From: Sphingomonas sp. HMP6
GTDB lineage: Bacteria; Pseudomonadota; Alphaproteobacteria; Sphingomonadales; Sphingomonadaceae
Direction: 5' to 3'
NCBI RefSeq assembly: GCF_013374095.1
Contig: NZ_AP022672.1
Coordinates: 1,177,501 to 1,241,500 of the forward strand
Length of the DNA stretch: 64,000 bases
Part shown: piece by piece, positions 55,459-64,000 of the stretch
Position numbering within the stretch: the first letter of the stretch is position 1
Layout: each line of letters begins with the position of its first letter
Notes under the pieces: generated by a model
Database searches by the model: none
Told to the model about the DNA's origin: nothing
What the model saw: only the letters and a program-made list of their open reading frames with translations
Made by a program: the position numbers and the translations under genes

Positions 55459-56205
55459 GTGCCCCAACCAATCACTTCGTCCTATCTGGCCAGGTTAAAG
55501 CAAGGTCTTGCCGGTCGATCGCCCGCGCAATTGGGGCAAGCGGCGGTGAAGACCGGCCTTGCGCTGATGAAGCGTGTGACCCCGGCCGCACGCGCGGCGA
55601 CGCGGGCGGATCAGGCGTTCGACCGGCAATGGGGCACCGATACCAGCCGCCAGATCGGCATGAACGCGCTCGATTTTCCGGTAACCCTGAAAAACGACAG
55701 CTTCCATTATCAGGCAAGTGGTGCCCATGTTCTCGATGAGGCCGTCGCGCTCGCCGGGATCGACCCCGCGGATTACGCCTTCATTGATTATGGCTGCGGC
55801 AAAGGCCGCGTTGTGCTGCTCGCTGCCGCCAAGCCGTTCGCGCGTGCGATCGGAGTCGAATATTCGGCGCTGCTGACGGACATCGCAGAGGCCAACAGCA
55901 CCATCTTCGTGCAGCGCGGCGGGGCAAAGGTGCTACCCGAATTCTGGCAGGGGAACGCCGCGGATTATGCACCGCCTGCAGGCGCGCTGTTTTGCTATCT
56001 CTACAATTCGTTCGGGGCGGCGATTCTGCGCGGCTGTTTGGACCGGCTGGAGGCGGCGAAGGCACAAGACCCGTCGCGCCCGATCCTGCTCGCGTATATC
56101 AACCCGCAATTCGGCGACGCCGTCTCGGCCAGACCGACCTGGCGCGAGCGTACCGCAGCAAACGATATTTGCCTGTTCGAATGCGTGGTGCGGTTCGACC
56201 CATGA
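55459..56205 (+). CDS. Class I SAM-dependent methyltransferase
   Basis: A 248-aa protein from GTG. SAM motif I is FIDYGCGKGRVVLLAAAK; the acidic residue of motif II is in AIGVEYSALLTDIAEAN; PPAGALFCYLYNSFGAAIL lies at motif IV. The first ~60 residues form a helical lead. Substrate unknown. A terminator follows at once. Confidence 0.85.
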   Translation: MPQPITSSYLARLKQGLAGRSPAQLGQAAVKTGLALMKRVTPAARAATRADQAFDRQWGTDTSRQIGMNALDFPVTLKNDSFHYQASGAHVLDEAVALAGIDPADYAFIDYGCGKGRVVLLAAAKPFARAIGVEYSALLTDIAEANSTIFVQRGGAKVLPEFWQGNAADYAPPAGALFCYLYNSFGAAILRGCLDRLEAAKAQDPSRPILLAYINPQFGDAVSARPTWRERTAANDICLFECVVRFDP

Positions 56206-56209
56206 AAAA

Positions 56210-56238
56210 GGCCGTCCCGGTTGCCCGGGACGGCCCTT
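56210..56238. terminator. Intrinsic terminator between the methyltransferase and csbD-type gene
   Basis: Perfect 11-bp stem GGCCGTCCCGG / CCGGGACGGCC with loop TTGC. AAAAA lies on the left and CTTTCT on the right, so it can serve both convergent genes. Confidence 0.88.
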
Positions 56239-56257
56239 TCTAACCAGGTCGGTCGGC

Positions 56258-56428
56258 TCAGATATCGTCGCCGAGCGCGCCCTTGACCTTGCCAGCAGTC
56301 TGCTGGGCCTTGCCCTTCAGTTCCTGCGCGGCACCGTCCGCCTGCGTGTCAGGATTGTCGCTGTGCTGCTTGGCCTTGCCAACCGCTTCGTTGACGTTGC
56401 CTTTGATCTTGTCGACGAGTTCACCCAT
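56258..56428 (-). CDS. CsbD-family stress-associated protein
   Basis: A 56-aa charged protein: GELVDKIKGNVNEAVGKAKQ and ELKGKAQQTAGKVKGALGD are the paired CsbD repeats. AAAGGA lies 9 nt before the ATG at 56428; a longer frame to 56482 lacks this. The family is induced by stress in several bacteria; function unclear. Confidence 0.9.
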   Translation of the reverse strand: MGELVDKIKGNVNEAVGKAKQHSDNPDTQADGAAQELKGKAQQTAGKVKGALGDDI

Positions 56429-56524
56429 GGAAAATATCCTTTCGGTTCCGAGCGATACCGCGATCCGGTATCTCCTACTCATGGGATAAAGAACGGTCGA
56501 AAGACCAAGCGGTTCCGCGAGCCT

Positions 56525-57298
56525 TTACGGCGCGACTTTCTTCAGGAAGGACAGCACCGGCAGCCAGTTGGTCTCCGCACCCTTGGGGTCCTTGGCGGCG
56601 ATGAGCGTCGACGAGCCATGAACCCCGTCGGTCGGTACGTAGCGCGTTACGAGACCCGGCGGCAGCGCACCTGAAACCGCCTTGGCCGCTGCCACTTCCT
56701 CGGCATCGGGGGCAGAGGTCAGGTACACCGACACCGTAAGGCGCGCCGCGGCGGCTTCGACCAAATGCTTTTCAGCGAAATACTCACCGGGAGAAAAGGC
56801 CAGCACACCCTTGATCTTGAACGTATTTTTGGCTGCGATCGGGAACACCAGCGCCGCGGAATAGCTGCTGCCCCAGACGATCAAGGGCACATTTTGCACA
56901 CTTGCCCAATCGACCGCTGCCTGCAGATCCTGCGCGGCGTCGAGATAGTCGGGCTTGCCGGTGACATGCCCGGCGGTTTCATTGGGGCCATACAGCCCCC
57001 CGCCCGCGCGCTGATCGATCGCCAGCGCGGTGTAGCCTGCCGCCACCAGCCGCGGTGCGATCGTCGCATATTCATCTTTGCTCGATCCGGCCTGGTGGAA
57101 CAGCAGGATTACCGCCTTGGTGCGCTCGGCCGGGTAAAGCCGGGCATAGACGGTTACGCCGTCCTGCGCTTTCAGCGTCAACGCGCGCGACGGCGCGACG
57201 AACGGCGCCGCGGGATTTTGGACCGGCGCGGCCCCGTCGCAGCCGGAGACGGCAGCCACAGCAAGAAACAAAGCGAGCGCGCGGGAAAGGTGCATCAT
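56525..57298 (-). CDS. Alpha/beta-hydrolase lipoprotein (dienelactone hydrolase-like)
   Basis: A 257-aa envelope hydrolase. Signal peptide with lipobox AAVSGCDG. ILLFHQAGSSKDEYA supplies the oxyanion part, VWGSSYSAALVFP the nucleophile (G-x-S-x-S variant), and the final His is expected in DGVHGSSTLI. Substrate unknown. Confidence 0.82.
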   Translation of the reverse strand: MMHLSRALALFLAVAAVSGCDGAAPVQNPAAPFVAPSRALTLKAQDGVTVYARLYPAERTKAVILLFHQAGSSKDEYATIAPRLVAAGYTALAIDQRAGGGLYGPNETAGHVTGKPDYLDAAQDLQAAVDWASVQNVPLIVWGSSYSAALVFPIAAKNTFKIKGVLAFSPGEYFAEKHLVEAAAARLTVSVYLTSAPDAEEVAAAKAVSGALPPGLVTRYVPTDGVHGSSTLIAAKDPKGAETNWLPVLSFLKKVAP

Positions 57299-57341
57299 CC
57301 CTCCTGTTCGGCCCAGCGGGGCCGCCGGTTACGCGCGGCGC

Positions 57342-58136
57342 TCAGATCAGTCCGGCGAGCGGGCTCGACGGATCGGCGTACATCCGCCGCCCCATTCTAC
57401 CCGCCAGATACGCGAGGCGTCCGGCTTCGACCCCAGCCTTCATCGCGGCGGCCATCATCACCGGGTCCTTGGCCTCGGCAATGGCAGTGTTCATCAGCAC
57501 GCCGTCGCAGCCAAGCTCCATCGCCTGCGCGGCCTCCGACGCGGTGCCGACGCCGGCGTCGACCAACACCGGCACCTTCGCGCCCTCGACGATCAGACGA
57601 ATCGTCACGCGGTTCTGAATGCCGAGGCCCGAGCCGATCGGCGCGCCGAGCGGCATGATCGCGACCGCACCGACATTCTCCAGCCGCTTCGCCGCGATCG
57701 GATCATCGACGCAGTAAACCATCGGCAGGAAGCCTTCCTTGGCGAGGATTTCGGTCGCGCGCAGCGTCTCGACCATGTCGGGGTAGAGCGTGCGCGCCTC
57801 ACCCAGCACTTCGAGCTTCACCAAATCCCAGCCGCCCGCCTCGCGCGCCAGGCGCAACGTGCGAATCGCCGATTCGGCATCGAAACATCCGGCGGTATTG
57901 GGCAGATAGGTGACCTTCTTGGGATCGATGAAATCGGTCAGCATCGGCGCATTGCGGTCCGACACGTTGACGCGGCGCACCGCGACGGTGACGATCTCGG
58001 CACCCGATGCCTCCAGCGCGGCGGCGTTCTGCGCGAAATCCTTATATTTTCCGGTGCCGACAATGAGGCGCGAGCGAAACGTGCGGCCCGCAACGGTCCA
58101 GGTGTCGGCGGCAACGATCGGGGTGGCGATATTCAT
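57342..58136 (-). CDS. thiG: Thiazole synthase
   Basis: Forms the thiazole phosphate of thiamin from deoxyxylulose phosphate, dehydroglycine and ThiS thiocarboxylate. 264 aa. The Schiff-base Lys is in [38 protein letters not shown] and [31 protein letters not shown] are the phosphate-binding signatures. Downstream of thiS, with a palindromic repeat between them. Confidence 0.96.
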   Translation of the reverse strand: MNIATPIVAADTWTVAGRTFRSRLIVGTGKYKDFAQNAAALEASGAEIVTVAVRRVNVSDRNAPMLTDFIDPKKVTYLPNTAGCFDAESAIRTLRLAREAGGWDLVKLEVLGEARTLYPDMVETLRATEILAKEGFLPMVYCVDDPIAAKRLENVGAVAIMPLGAPIGSGLGIQNRVTIRLIVEGAKVPVLVDAGVGTASEAAQAMELGCDGVLMNTAIAEAKDPVMMAAAMKAGVEAGRLAYLAGRMGRRMYADPSSPLAGLI

Positions 58137-58159
58137 TTGAAATTCCAGCTTAAACTTTG

Positions 58160-58234
58160 TGTTCCTGCGAAGGCAGGAACCCTGGCCGCGAGTGCGACGC
58201 CCGCAATCCTACGCTCCTGCCGTCGCAGGAGCAC
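58160..58234. repeat. Palindromic repeat pair between thiS and thiG
   Basis: Hairpins GTTCCTGC-GAAG-GCAGGAAC (58161-58180) and GCTCCTGC-CGTC-GCAGGAGC (58213-58232) in opposite orientation, 32 bp apart. In the message they would form stems between the thiS and thiG reading frames. Confidence 0.75.
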
Positions 58235-58240
58235 AGCGTG

Positions 58241-58459
58241 TCAGCCGCCGCCGACGAAATGCACGATCTCGATCTGGTCGCCGTCCTCGACCATCACTTG
58301 ACCCAGCGTGGAGCGCGGCACGACCGACAGATTGCGCTCGACCGCGACCTTTTCGGGCGCGAGGCCGAGATCGGCTGCAAGGTCGGCCAGGCTCATGCCC
58401 GAGCGAACGCGGCGGTGCTCGCCATTGACCTGGATCGAGAGGGTTCCGTCGGTGTGCAA
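58241..58459 (-). CDS. thiS: Sulfur carrier protein ThiS
   Basis: Ubiquitin-like sulfur donor, 72 aa. No ATG fits; TTG at 58459 is chosen because AAAGG lies 7 nt upstream and the length then matches the family. SIQVNGEHRRVRSGMSLADL, VAVERNLSVVPRS and the C-terminal QIEIVHFVGGG (Gly-Gly tail) are family features. Confidence 0.85.
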   Translation of the reverse strand: MHTDGTLSIQVNGEHRRVRSGMSLADLAADLGLAPEKVAVERNLSVVPRSTLGQVMVEDGDQIEIVHFVGGG

Positions 58460-58490
58460 CTGCTGACCTTTCCTGCGCGCCCCCACCTGC

Positions 58491-58560
58491 CGTTCGCTTC
58501 GAGCGAAGTCGAGAAGCCAGTCCGAGCGGCCTGTGTCTCGACTTCGCTCGACACGAGCGG
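58491..58560. repeat. Palindromic repeat upstream of thiS
   Basis: Inverted arms built on TTCGAGCGAAGTCGAGA and TCTCGACTTCGCTCGA, with a ~30-bp centre. It lies between the divergent thiS and aroQ starts, just before the thiS ribosome site. Confidence 0.75.
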
Positions 58561-58620
58561 ATAAGGTGACCAAACGCGATATAGGCGCGGGCGGATACCC
58601 CGCAACCAAAAGCGAGCGAG

Positions 58621-59067
58621 ATGACCCAAACGATCCCAGATACGATCTTCGTCCTCAACGGCCCGAACCTCAATCTGCTCGGCACGCGCGAGCCGGAGAT
58701 TTACGGCCACGATACGCTCGACGACATTGCCGGTCAGCTAGAGGATCGCGCGCGCGAACTCGGCTTCGGCATCGACCTGCGGCAATCGAATCACGAAGGC
58801 CATCTGATCGACTGGCTACACGAGGCGCAGGCGCTGCCCGCCAAGGCGGTGATCCTCAACGCCGGGGCCTACACCCACACCTCGATCGCGCTGTACGATG
58901 CATGTCGGGCGATCTGCACGCCGGTCATCGAAGTGCACCTGTCGAACCCGCACGCGCGCGAGGCCTTTCGCCACGTCAGCCGTATCTCCCCCGTCGCGCA
59001 CGGTTCGATCAGCGGTTTTGGCGCGCTTTCCTATCTGCTGGCGCTTGAAGCCGCCGCGCGACTCTGA
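58621..59067 (+). CDS. aroQ: 3-dehydroquinate dehydratase, type II
   Basis: Shikimate pathway dehydratase, 148 aa. [17 protein letters not shown] supplies the catalytic Arg and Tyr; [46 protein letters not shown] and [13 protein letters not shown] complete the site. It precedes accB-accC, as in many proteobacteria. Confidence 0.97.
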   Translation: MTQTIPDTIFVLNGPNLNLLGTREPEIYGHDTLDDIAGQLEDRARELGFGIDLRQSNHEGHLIDWLHEAQALPAKAVILNAGAYTHTSIALYDACRAICTPVIEVHLSNPHAREAFRHVSRISPVAHGSISGFGALSYLLALEAAARL

Positions 59068-59103
59068 CAGGACGGACGCCGAATAAGGGGAGTTTAGGGT
59101 CGC

Positions 59104-59583
59104 ATGGCCGAAGACAAACATCAGGACGCAATGCGGATCGACGTCGATCTGGTGCGCCAACTCGCACAATTGCTCGACGATACCAGCCTGACCGAAATCG
59201 AGGTCGAGGATGGCGGGCGCAAAATCCGCATCGCGCGCAAGGCCGCTGCGGTCGCGCAGGCGGTGCAATATGCCCCCGCGCCGGTCGCCGCGCCGATGGT
59301 CGCACCGACCGAACTCGGCGCGCCGCCACCCGCCGCTGCACCCTCCGCTGCCAATGCAGTGAAATCGCCGATGGTCGGCACCGCCTATCTGTCGCCGAAC
59401 CCGGAGGCCAAGGTGTTCGTGAACGTCGGCGACACCGTCGCGGCGGGCGATACGTTGCTGATCGTCGAGGCGATGAAGGTGATGAACCCGATCCTCGCGC
59501 CCAATGCCGGTGTCGTGAAGATGGTTCTGGTCACCAGCGGCCAGCCGGTCGAATTCGACCAACCGCTGGTTGTCGTAGAGTAA
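59104..59583 (+). CDS. accB: Biotin carboxyl carrier protein of acetyl-CoA carboxylase
   Basis: A 159-aa carrier. An N-terminal helical part ([20 protein letters not shown]), an Ala/Pro-rich hinge (~60-90), and the biotinyl domain with the target Lys in [11 protein letters not shown]. The protein ends [12 protein letters not shown], as expected. The next gene is accC. Confidence 0.96.
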   Translation: MAEDKHQDAMRIDVDLVRQLAQLLDDTSLTEIEVEDGGRKIRIARKAAAVAQAVQYAPAPVAAPMVAPTELGAPPPAAAPSAANAVKSPMVGTAYLSPNPEAKVFVNVGDTVAAGDTLLIVEAMKVMNPILAPNAGVVKMVLVTSGQPVEFDQPLVVVE

Positions 59584-59584
59584 T

Positions 59585-60937
59585 ATGGCCGAGATCAAAA
59601 AGCTCCTGATCGCCAATCGCGGCGAGATCGCGCTGCGCATCCACCGCGCGTGCCATGAAATGGGCATCCAGACGGTCGCGGTGCATTCGACGGCCGATAG
59701 CGATGCGATGCACGTGCGGCTCGCCGATCAGGCGATCTGCATCGGGCCGCCATCGGCGACCGAGAGCTACCTCAACATCCCCAACATCATCTCGGCCGCC
59801 GAGATTTCGGGCGCCGATGCGATCCATCCCGGCTACGGTTTCCTGAGCGAAAACGCCAAATTCGCCGAGATCGTCGAAGCGCACGATATCATCTTCGTCG
59901 GGCCGAAGCCCGAACATATCCGCACGATGGGCGACAAGATCGAGGCGAAGCGGAGCGCCGGCGCGCTCGGCCTGCCGCTGGTGCCGGGGTCGGCTGGGCC
60001 GATCAGCGATATCACCGAAGCCAAGGCGATCGCCGCTGAGGCGGGCTATCCCGTCATCATCAAGGCGGCATCGGGCGGCGGCGGGCGCGGCATGAAGGTC
60101 TGCACATCTGAGGCCGACCTCGAGACGCAGATGCAGCAAGCCGGGAGCGAGGCCAAAGCCGCGTTCGGCGATGCGACGGTCTATCTCGAAAAGTACCTCG
60201 GCAACCCGCGCCATATCGAATTCCAGGTGTTCGGCGACGGCCAGGGCAATGCGATCCATCTCGGCGAGCGCGACTGCTCGCTCCAGCGTCGGCACCAGAA
60301 GGTGCTGGAGGAGGCCCCCTCGCCCGTGCTGGGCGAGGAAGACCGCGCGCGGATGGGCGGCATCTGCGCCAAGGCGATGGCCGACATGGGCTATCGCGGC
60401 GCGGGGACGATCGAATTCCTGTGGGAAAATGGCGAGTTCTTCTTCATCGAGATGAACACGCGCCTGCAAGTCGAGCATCCCGTGACCGAGGCGATCACCG
60501 GGCTCGATCTGGTGCGCGAGCAGATCCGCATCGCCGAGGGGCATCCGCTGACGCTGCGGCAGGAAGACGTGCAGTTCCGCGGCCATGCGATCGAATGCCG
60601 CATCAACGCCGAGGACCCGCGCACCTTCGCCCCCTCGCCCGGCTTGGTGAAGCAATTCCACGCGCCCGGCGGGATGAATGTGCGCGTCGATAGCGGGCTG
60701 TACGCCGGCTACCGCGTGCCGCCTTATTACGATTCGATGATCGCAAAGCTGATCGTTTACGGCACCACCCGCCAGGGCGCGATCCGGCGGTTGCGCCGTG
60801 CGCTGGAGGAATTCGTGATCGATGGCATGAAGACCACGATCCCGCTGCATCAAGCCTTGATCGAGGATCCCGACTTCCTCGCCGGGAACTATACGATCAA
60901 ATGGCTCGAGGAATGGCTGGCGCGGCAGGAGGATTGA
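59585..60937 (+). CDS. accC: Biotin carboxylase of acetyl-CoA carboxylase
   Basis: ATP-grasp enzyme carboxylating biotin on AccB. 450 aa. [19 protein letters not shown] opens the protein; the Gly-rich loop is [39 protein letters not shown] is the catalytic signature. It starts one base after the accB stop. Confidence 0.97.
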   Translation: MAEIKKLLIANRGEIALRIHRACHEMGIQTVAVHSTADSDAMHVRLADQAICIGPPSATESYLNIPNIISAAEISGADAIHPGYGFLSENAKFAEIVEAHDIIFVGPKPEHIRTMGDKIEAKRSAGALGLPLVPGSAGPISDITEAKAIAAEAGYPVIIKAASGGGGRGMKVCTSEADLETQMQQAGSEAKAAFGDATVYLEKYLGNPRHIEFQVFGDGQGNAIHLGERDCSLQRRHQKVLEEAPSPVLGEEDRARMGGICAKAMADMGYRGAGTIEFLWENGEFFFIEMNTRLQVEHPVTEAITGLDLVREQIRIAEGHPLTLRQEDVQFRGHAIECRINAEDPRTFAPSPGLVKQFHAPGGMNVRVDSGLYAGYRVPPYYDSMIAKLIVYGTTRQGAIRRLRRALEEFVIDGMKTTIPLHQALIEDPDFLAGNYTIKWLEEWLARQED

Positions 60938-60939
60938 GC

Positions 60940-61887
60940 GTGCTGCGCGTCCTTGGCTATATCGTGCTCGGCCTGATCGCGATCCTCGTCATCGCATTCC
61001 TGTGGTTGCGCACGCCCGATACCGATCCCGCCGCGATGCGCGCGAAATACGGCACGCCGCCGTCACAATTCGTCGATCTGGGCGGCGGGTTGACGGTGCA
61101 TCTGCGCGACACCGGTCCGCGCGATGCGCCGGCGCTGGTGCTGGTCCACGGATCGAACGCGTCGCTCCAGACGTGGGAGCCCTGGGCGGACCGGCTCGGC
61201 AAGACCTACCGCATCATCCGCATGGACTTGCCCGGCCACGGCCTGACCGGGGCCAGCCCGACGCGGGATTACAGCGCAGCCGCCTATGTCGGCGTCGTCG
61301 AGCGGATCCGCGCGAAGCTCGGCATTGATCATATCGTACTGGCTGGCAATTCGATGGGCGGCGGGGTGGCGTGGCATTATGCGCTGGCCCACCCTGATCA
61401 TGTCCGCGCGCTCGTGCTGATCGATTCGGTCGGCCAGCCTGAGCCCGGCAATGGCAAGGCACCGCTCGCCTTTCGCATCGCGCGCGTACCGGTGCTGCGC
61501 AACGTCGCCGCGCAAATCACCCCGCGCCGCATGATCGCCGACAGTCTGCCCGGCGTGTTCGGCAATCCCAAGCTCGCCGATGCCGCGATGGTCGATCGCT
61601 ATTGGGAATTGCTCCGCTACCCCGGCAACCGCGAAGCCACGCTCGACCGCTTCGCGCGTCCCTCCGACCGGGCGACCGACGCGCAATTGGCATCGTTGAA
61701 ACTGCCGGTGCTGATCCTGTGGGGCGAGAAGGACCAGCTCATCCCTGTATCGTCCGGGCAGTGGCTCCACGCCCGCATCCCGGGCAGCCGCCTGATCGTC
61801 TATCCCGGCGTCGGCCATCTGCCGATGGAGGAACACCCCGACCAGAGCGCAGCGGATCTGAAGGCTTTCGTGGATGCGCTTCGATGA
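60940..61887 (+). CDS. Alpha/beta-hydrolase with N-terminal membrane anchor
   Basis: A 315-aa protein from GTG 60940, which has AGGAGGA at proper distance; TTG two codons earlier overlaps the accC stop but sits too close to that site. One membrane helix (YIVLGLIAILVIAFLWL) is followed by a hydrolase fold: VLVHGSNASLQTW, nucleophile in LAGNSMGGGVAWHYAL, Asp in WGEKDQLIPV and His in GVGHLPMEEHP. Substrate unknown. Confidence 0.87.
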   Translation: MLRVLGYIVLGLIAILVIAFLWLRTPDTDPAAMRAKYGTPPSQFVDLGGGLTVHLRDTGPRDAPALVLVHGSNASLQTWEPWADRLGKTYRIIRMDLPGHGLTGASPTRDYSAAAYVGVVERIRAKLGIDHIVLAGNSMGGGVAWHYALAHPDHVRALVLIDSVGQPEPGNGKAPLAFRIARVPVLRNVAAQITPRRMIADSLPGVFGNPKLADAAMVDRYWELLRYPGNREATLDRFARPSDRATDAQLASLKLPVLILWGEKDQLIPVSSGQWLHARIPGSRLIVYPGVGHLPMEEHPDQSAADLKAFVDALR

Positions 61888-62240
61888 AGGCAACGATCTG
61901 GCATAACCCGGCCTGTGGGACGTCGCGCTCGGCACTGGCGATCCTGCGCGAGACGCCGGGCGTCGACATCAAGGTCATCGAGTATCTCAAGACGCCACCG
62001 ACGCGCGAGATGCTGGCTGCGCTGTACGCCCGCGCCGGGATCACCGCGCGCGCAGGTCTGCGTACCCGCAACAGCCCGGCGGCCGAGCTTTGCGCCGAAC
62101 TCGCGCTGAAGGACGCCAGCGACTCTGCGATCCTCGACGCGATGATGCAGCATCCCGCCCTGATCGAACGACCGCTGGTCGAAACCGAAATGGGCGTCCG
62201 CTTGTGCCGCCCGGCAGAAAAGGTGCGCGAGATTCTCTAG
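61884..62240 (+). CDS. arsC: ArsC-family (glutaredoxin-coupled) arsenate reductase-like protein
   Basis: A 118-aa thioredoxin-fold protein. The catalytic Cys is in IWHNPACGTSRSAL; EYLKTPPTREML is the family signature and ERPLVETEMGVRLCRP holds the later Arg. No other ars gene is nearby, so arsenate as substrate is inferred; YffB/Spx-type members look similar. Start overlaps the previous stop (ATGA). Confidence 0.85.
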   Translation: MKATIWHNPACGTSRSALAILRETPGVDIKVIEYLKTPPTREMLAALYARAGITARAGLRTRNSPAAELCAELALKDASDSAILDAMMQHPALIERPLVETEMGVRLCRPAEKVREIL

Positions 62241-62281
62241 ACGGGCGTGACGAAGCGTAACCACCCCGCTAAAGCCGCGGC

Positions 62282-64000
62282 ATGACCGAAATCACGCCTG
62301 AGATCGTCGCCCAGCACGGGCTTTCCCCGGAAGAATATGAGCGTGTCCTGCACGCGCTGGGCCGCGAGCCCAATCTGACCGAGCTGGGTATCTTCTCGGT
62401 CATGTGGTCCGAACATTGCAGCTATAAATCCAGCCGTATCCATTTGAAAAAGCTGCCAACCACTGGCCCGCAAGTGATTTGTGGCCCCGGCGAGAATGCC
62501 GGTGTGATCGACATTGGCGACGGTCAGGCGGCGATCTTCAAGATGGAGAGCCACAACCATCCGTCGTACATCGAGCCGTATCAGGGTGCCGCAACCGGCG
62601 TCGGCGGCATTTTGCGCGACGTCTTCACGATGGGCGCGCGCCCGATCGCCAACCTCAACGCACTGCGTTTCGGGCGGCCCGACCATCCCAAGATGCGCCA
62701 TCTGATCGCGGGCGTCGTCCACGGCATCGGCGGGTACGGCAATTGCGTCGGCGTGCCGACCGTTGGCGGCGAGGTGAATTTCCACCCGGCCTATGACGGC
62801 AACATCCTGGTCAATGCGATGACAGTCGGCATCGCGCAGCAGGACAAGATCTTCTATTCGGCCGCGTCGGGCATCGGCAATTCGATCGTCTATGTCGGCT
62901 CCAAGACTGGGCGCGACGGCATCCACGGCGCGACGATGGCCTCGGCCGATTTTGGCGAAGATTCCGAATCGAAACGCCCGACGGTGCAGGTCGGCGACCC
63001 GTTCACCGAGAAATTGCTGATCGAGGCGTGCCTCGAACTGATGGCATCCGACGCGATCGTCGCGATTCAGGATATGGGCGCGGCCGGCCTCACCTCATCG
63101 GCAGTCGAGATGGCGAGCAAGGGCGGCGTCGGGATCGAACTCAACATGAACGCCGTGCCACAGCGCGAAACCGGCATGACGCCGTATGAAATGATGCTGA
63201 GCGAAAGCCAGGAGCGGATGCTCATGGTCCTCAAGCCCGGCCGCGAGGATTTCGCCGAAGCGATCTTCCGCAAATGGGAACTCGATTTCGCGGTCATCGG
63301 GACGGTGACAGAAACCGGTCATATGGTCCTGAAATTCAACGGCGAAACCGTGTGCGATATCCCGCTTGCGCCGCTCGCGGATGAAGCGCCGCTCTACGAT
63401 CGCCCTTCCGCGAGCAAGGAAGAGTATCAGGCGTGGGCCAAGGTTCCGCCGCTCGGCGAAATTCCCGAAGCGAGCGACATCGCCGGCGATCTGCTCACCC
63501 TGATGGCCTCGCCCGACATCGCCTCGCGCCGCTGGATCTGGGAGCAATATGACACGCAAGTCGGCGCCGACACGATCCAGCGCCCCGGTGGCGACGCCGC
63601 CGTCGTGCGCGTCCACGGCACCCAAAAGGGGCTCGCAATGAGCACCGATTGCACCCCGCGCTATTGCTATGCCGATCCCTATGAAGGCGGCAAGCAAGCG
63701 ATCGCCGAATGCTATCGCAACCTCTCGGCGGTCGGCGCGATGCCGCTTGCCGTCACCAACTGCCTCAACTTCGCCAACCCGCAACGGCCCGAGATCATGG
63801 CGCAGATCACCGGTTGCCTCGACGGCATGGGCGATGCGTGCCGCGCGCTCGATTTCCCGATCGTGTCGGGTAACGTCTCGCTCTACAATGAGAGCAAGGC
63901 GACCGGCGGCGGTTCGGCGATCCTGCCCACCCCCGCGATCGGCGGGGTCGGCCTGCTGCCGGATTGGTCCAAGTCCGCGACGATCGCATTCAAGAGCACA
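62282..64000 (+). CDS. purL: Phosphoribosylformylglycinamidine synthase subunit PurL (3' end beyond window)
   Basis: FGAM synthase large component of purine synthesis, 573 codons visible and the frame open at the edge. [77 protein letters not shown] and [15 protein letters not shown] match the small PurL type in order. Confidence 0.97.
   Translation, partial: MTEITPEIVAQHGLSPEEYERVLHALGREPNLTELGIFSVMWSEHCSYKSSRIHLKKLPTTGPQVICGPGENAGVIDIGDGQAAIFKMESHNHPSYIEPYQGAATGVGGILRDVFTMGARPIANLNALRFGRPDHPKMRHLIAGVVHGIGGYGNCVGVPTVGGEVNFHPAYDGNILVNAMTVGIAQQDKIFYSAASGIGNSIVYVGSKTGRDGIHGATMASADFGEDSESKRPTVQVGDPFTEKLLIEACLELMASDAIVAIQDMGAAGLTSSAVEMASKGGVGIELNMNAVPQRETGMTPYEMMLSESQERMLMVLKPGREDFAEAIFRKWELDFAVIGTVTETGHMVLKFNGETVCDIPLAPLADEAPLYDRPSASKEEYQAWAKVPPLGEIPEASDIAGDLLTLMASPDIASRRWIWEQYDTQVGADTIQRPGGDAAVVRVHGTQKGLAMSTDCTPRYCYADPYEGGKQAIAECYRNLSAVGAMPLAVTNCLNFANPQRPEIMAQITGCLDGMGDACRALDFPIVSGNVSLYNESKATGGGSAILPTPAIGGVGLLPDWSKSATIAFKST

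Noticed and set aside
59531-60853. Open frame of 440 codons opposite accC
   Set aside because: Antisense shadow of accC; no start signals or motifs.
1-64000. CRISPR array or prophage structural cluster
   Set aside because: No regularly spaced direct repeats with unique spacers, and no capsid, tail or terminase genes were seen; the only mobile region is the tRNA-Ala island.

Overview
The window reads as chromosomal DNA of a high-GC alphaproteobacterium of the Sphingomonadaceae (Sphingomonas-like). The support is the ATP synthase zeta-type protein (DUF1476), the CC0125/CC1285-type lipoprotein, the FYDLN/TIGR02300 zinc-ribbon protein, the cmk-rpsA-ihfB order, the BolA-Grx4 pair, and intergenic GC-rich palindromic pairs. 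Genus is an inference from gene content.

Backbone, left part (1-7900): the 5' portion of a GGDEF/EAL signalling protein, moaA overlapping nadK, tRNA-Asn, a Gly-rich lipoprotein, and secA read toward the lipoprotein across a shared hairpin terminator.

Accessory region (7925-22034): a ~14 kb genomic island inserted in the 3' end of tRNA-Ala(GGC). A 23-bp copy of the tRNA T-arm/3' end marks the far end. The island holds a HEPN-like protein with atypical base composition, a serine recombinase, a compact run of small unrecognised genes, a DUF4826 protein and the island's tyrosine integrase. Three insertion sequences (two unrelated IS21-family elements and one IS1380-family element) each landed inside an island gene. 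The integrase and one operon gene can be rebuilt exactly by removing the IS and one target duplication, so the island looks recently immobilised and decaying.

Backbone, right part (22087-64000): aroA-cmk-rpsA-ihfB (shikimate, CMP kinase, ribosomal S1, IHF); tRNA-Leu; a lipoprotein ABC-type solute receptor; nadA-nadC coupled to an RNase T2; a POT peptide transporter; a BlaI/M56 regulator-protease pair with two evenly spaced operator dyads; a split 3-oxoacid CoA-transferase (A and B separated by an acid phosphatase and a DUF5076 gene); leuC and leuD separated by a tiny peptide and a lactonase-like metallo-beta-lactamase-fold enzyme; an AT-richer sensor kinase/response regulator pair; mntH; a DUF1476-BolA-Grx4 cluster; a TPP enzyme with mosaic composition; thiS-thiG; aroQ-accB-accC; an ArsC-type reductase; and the 5' part of purL.

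Most backbone genes are ordinary. The strongest leads are the island (HEPN-like orphan, unknown operon, nested insertions), an orphan ParD-like antitoxin coupled to a membrane protein, and a palindromic repeat pair that now encodes the front of a lipoprotein signal peptide.
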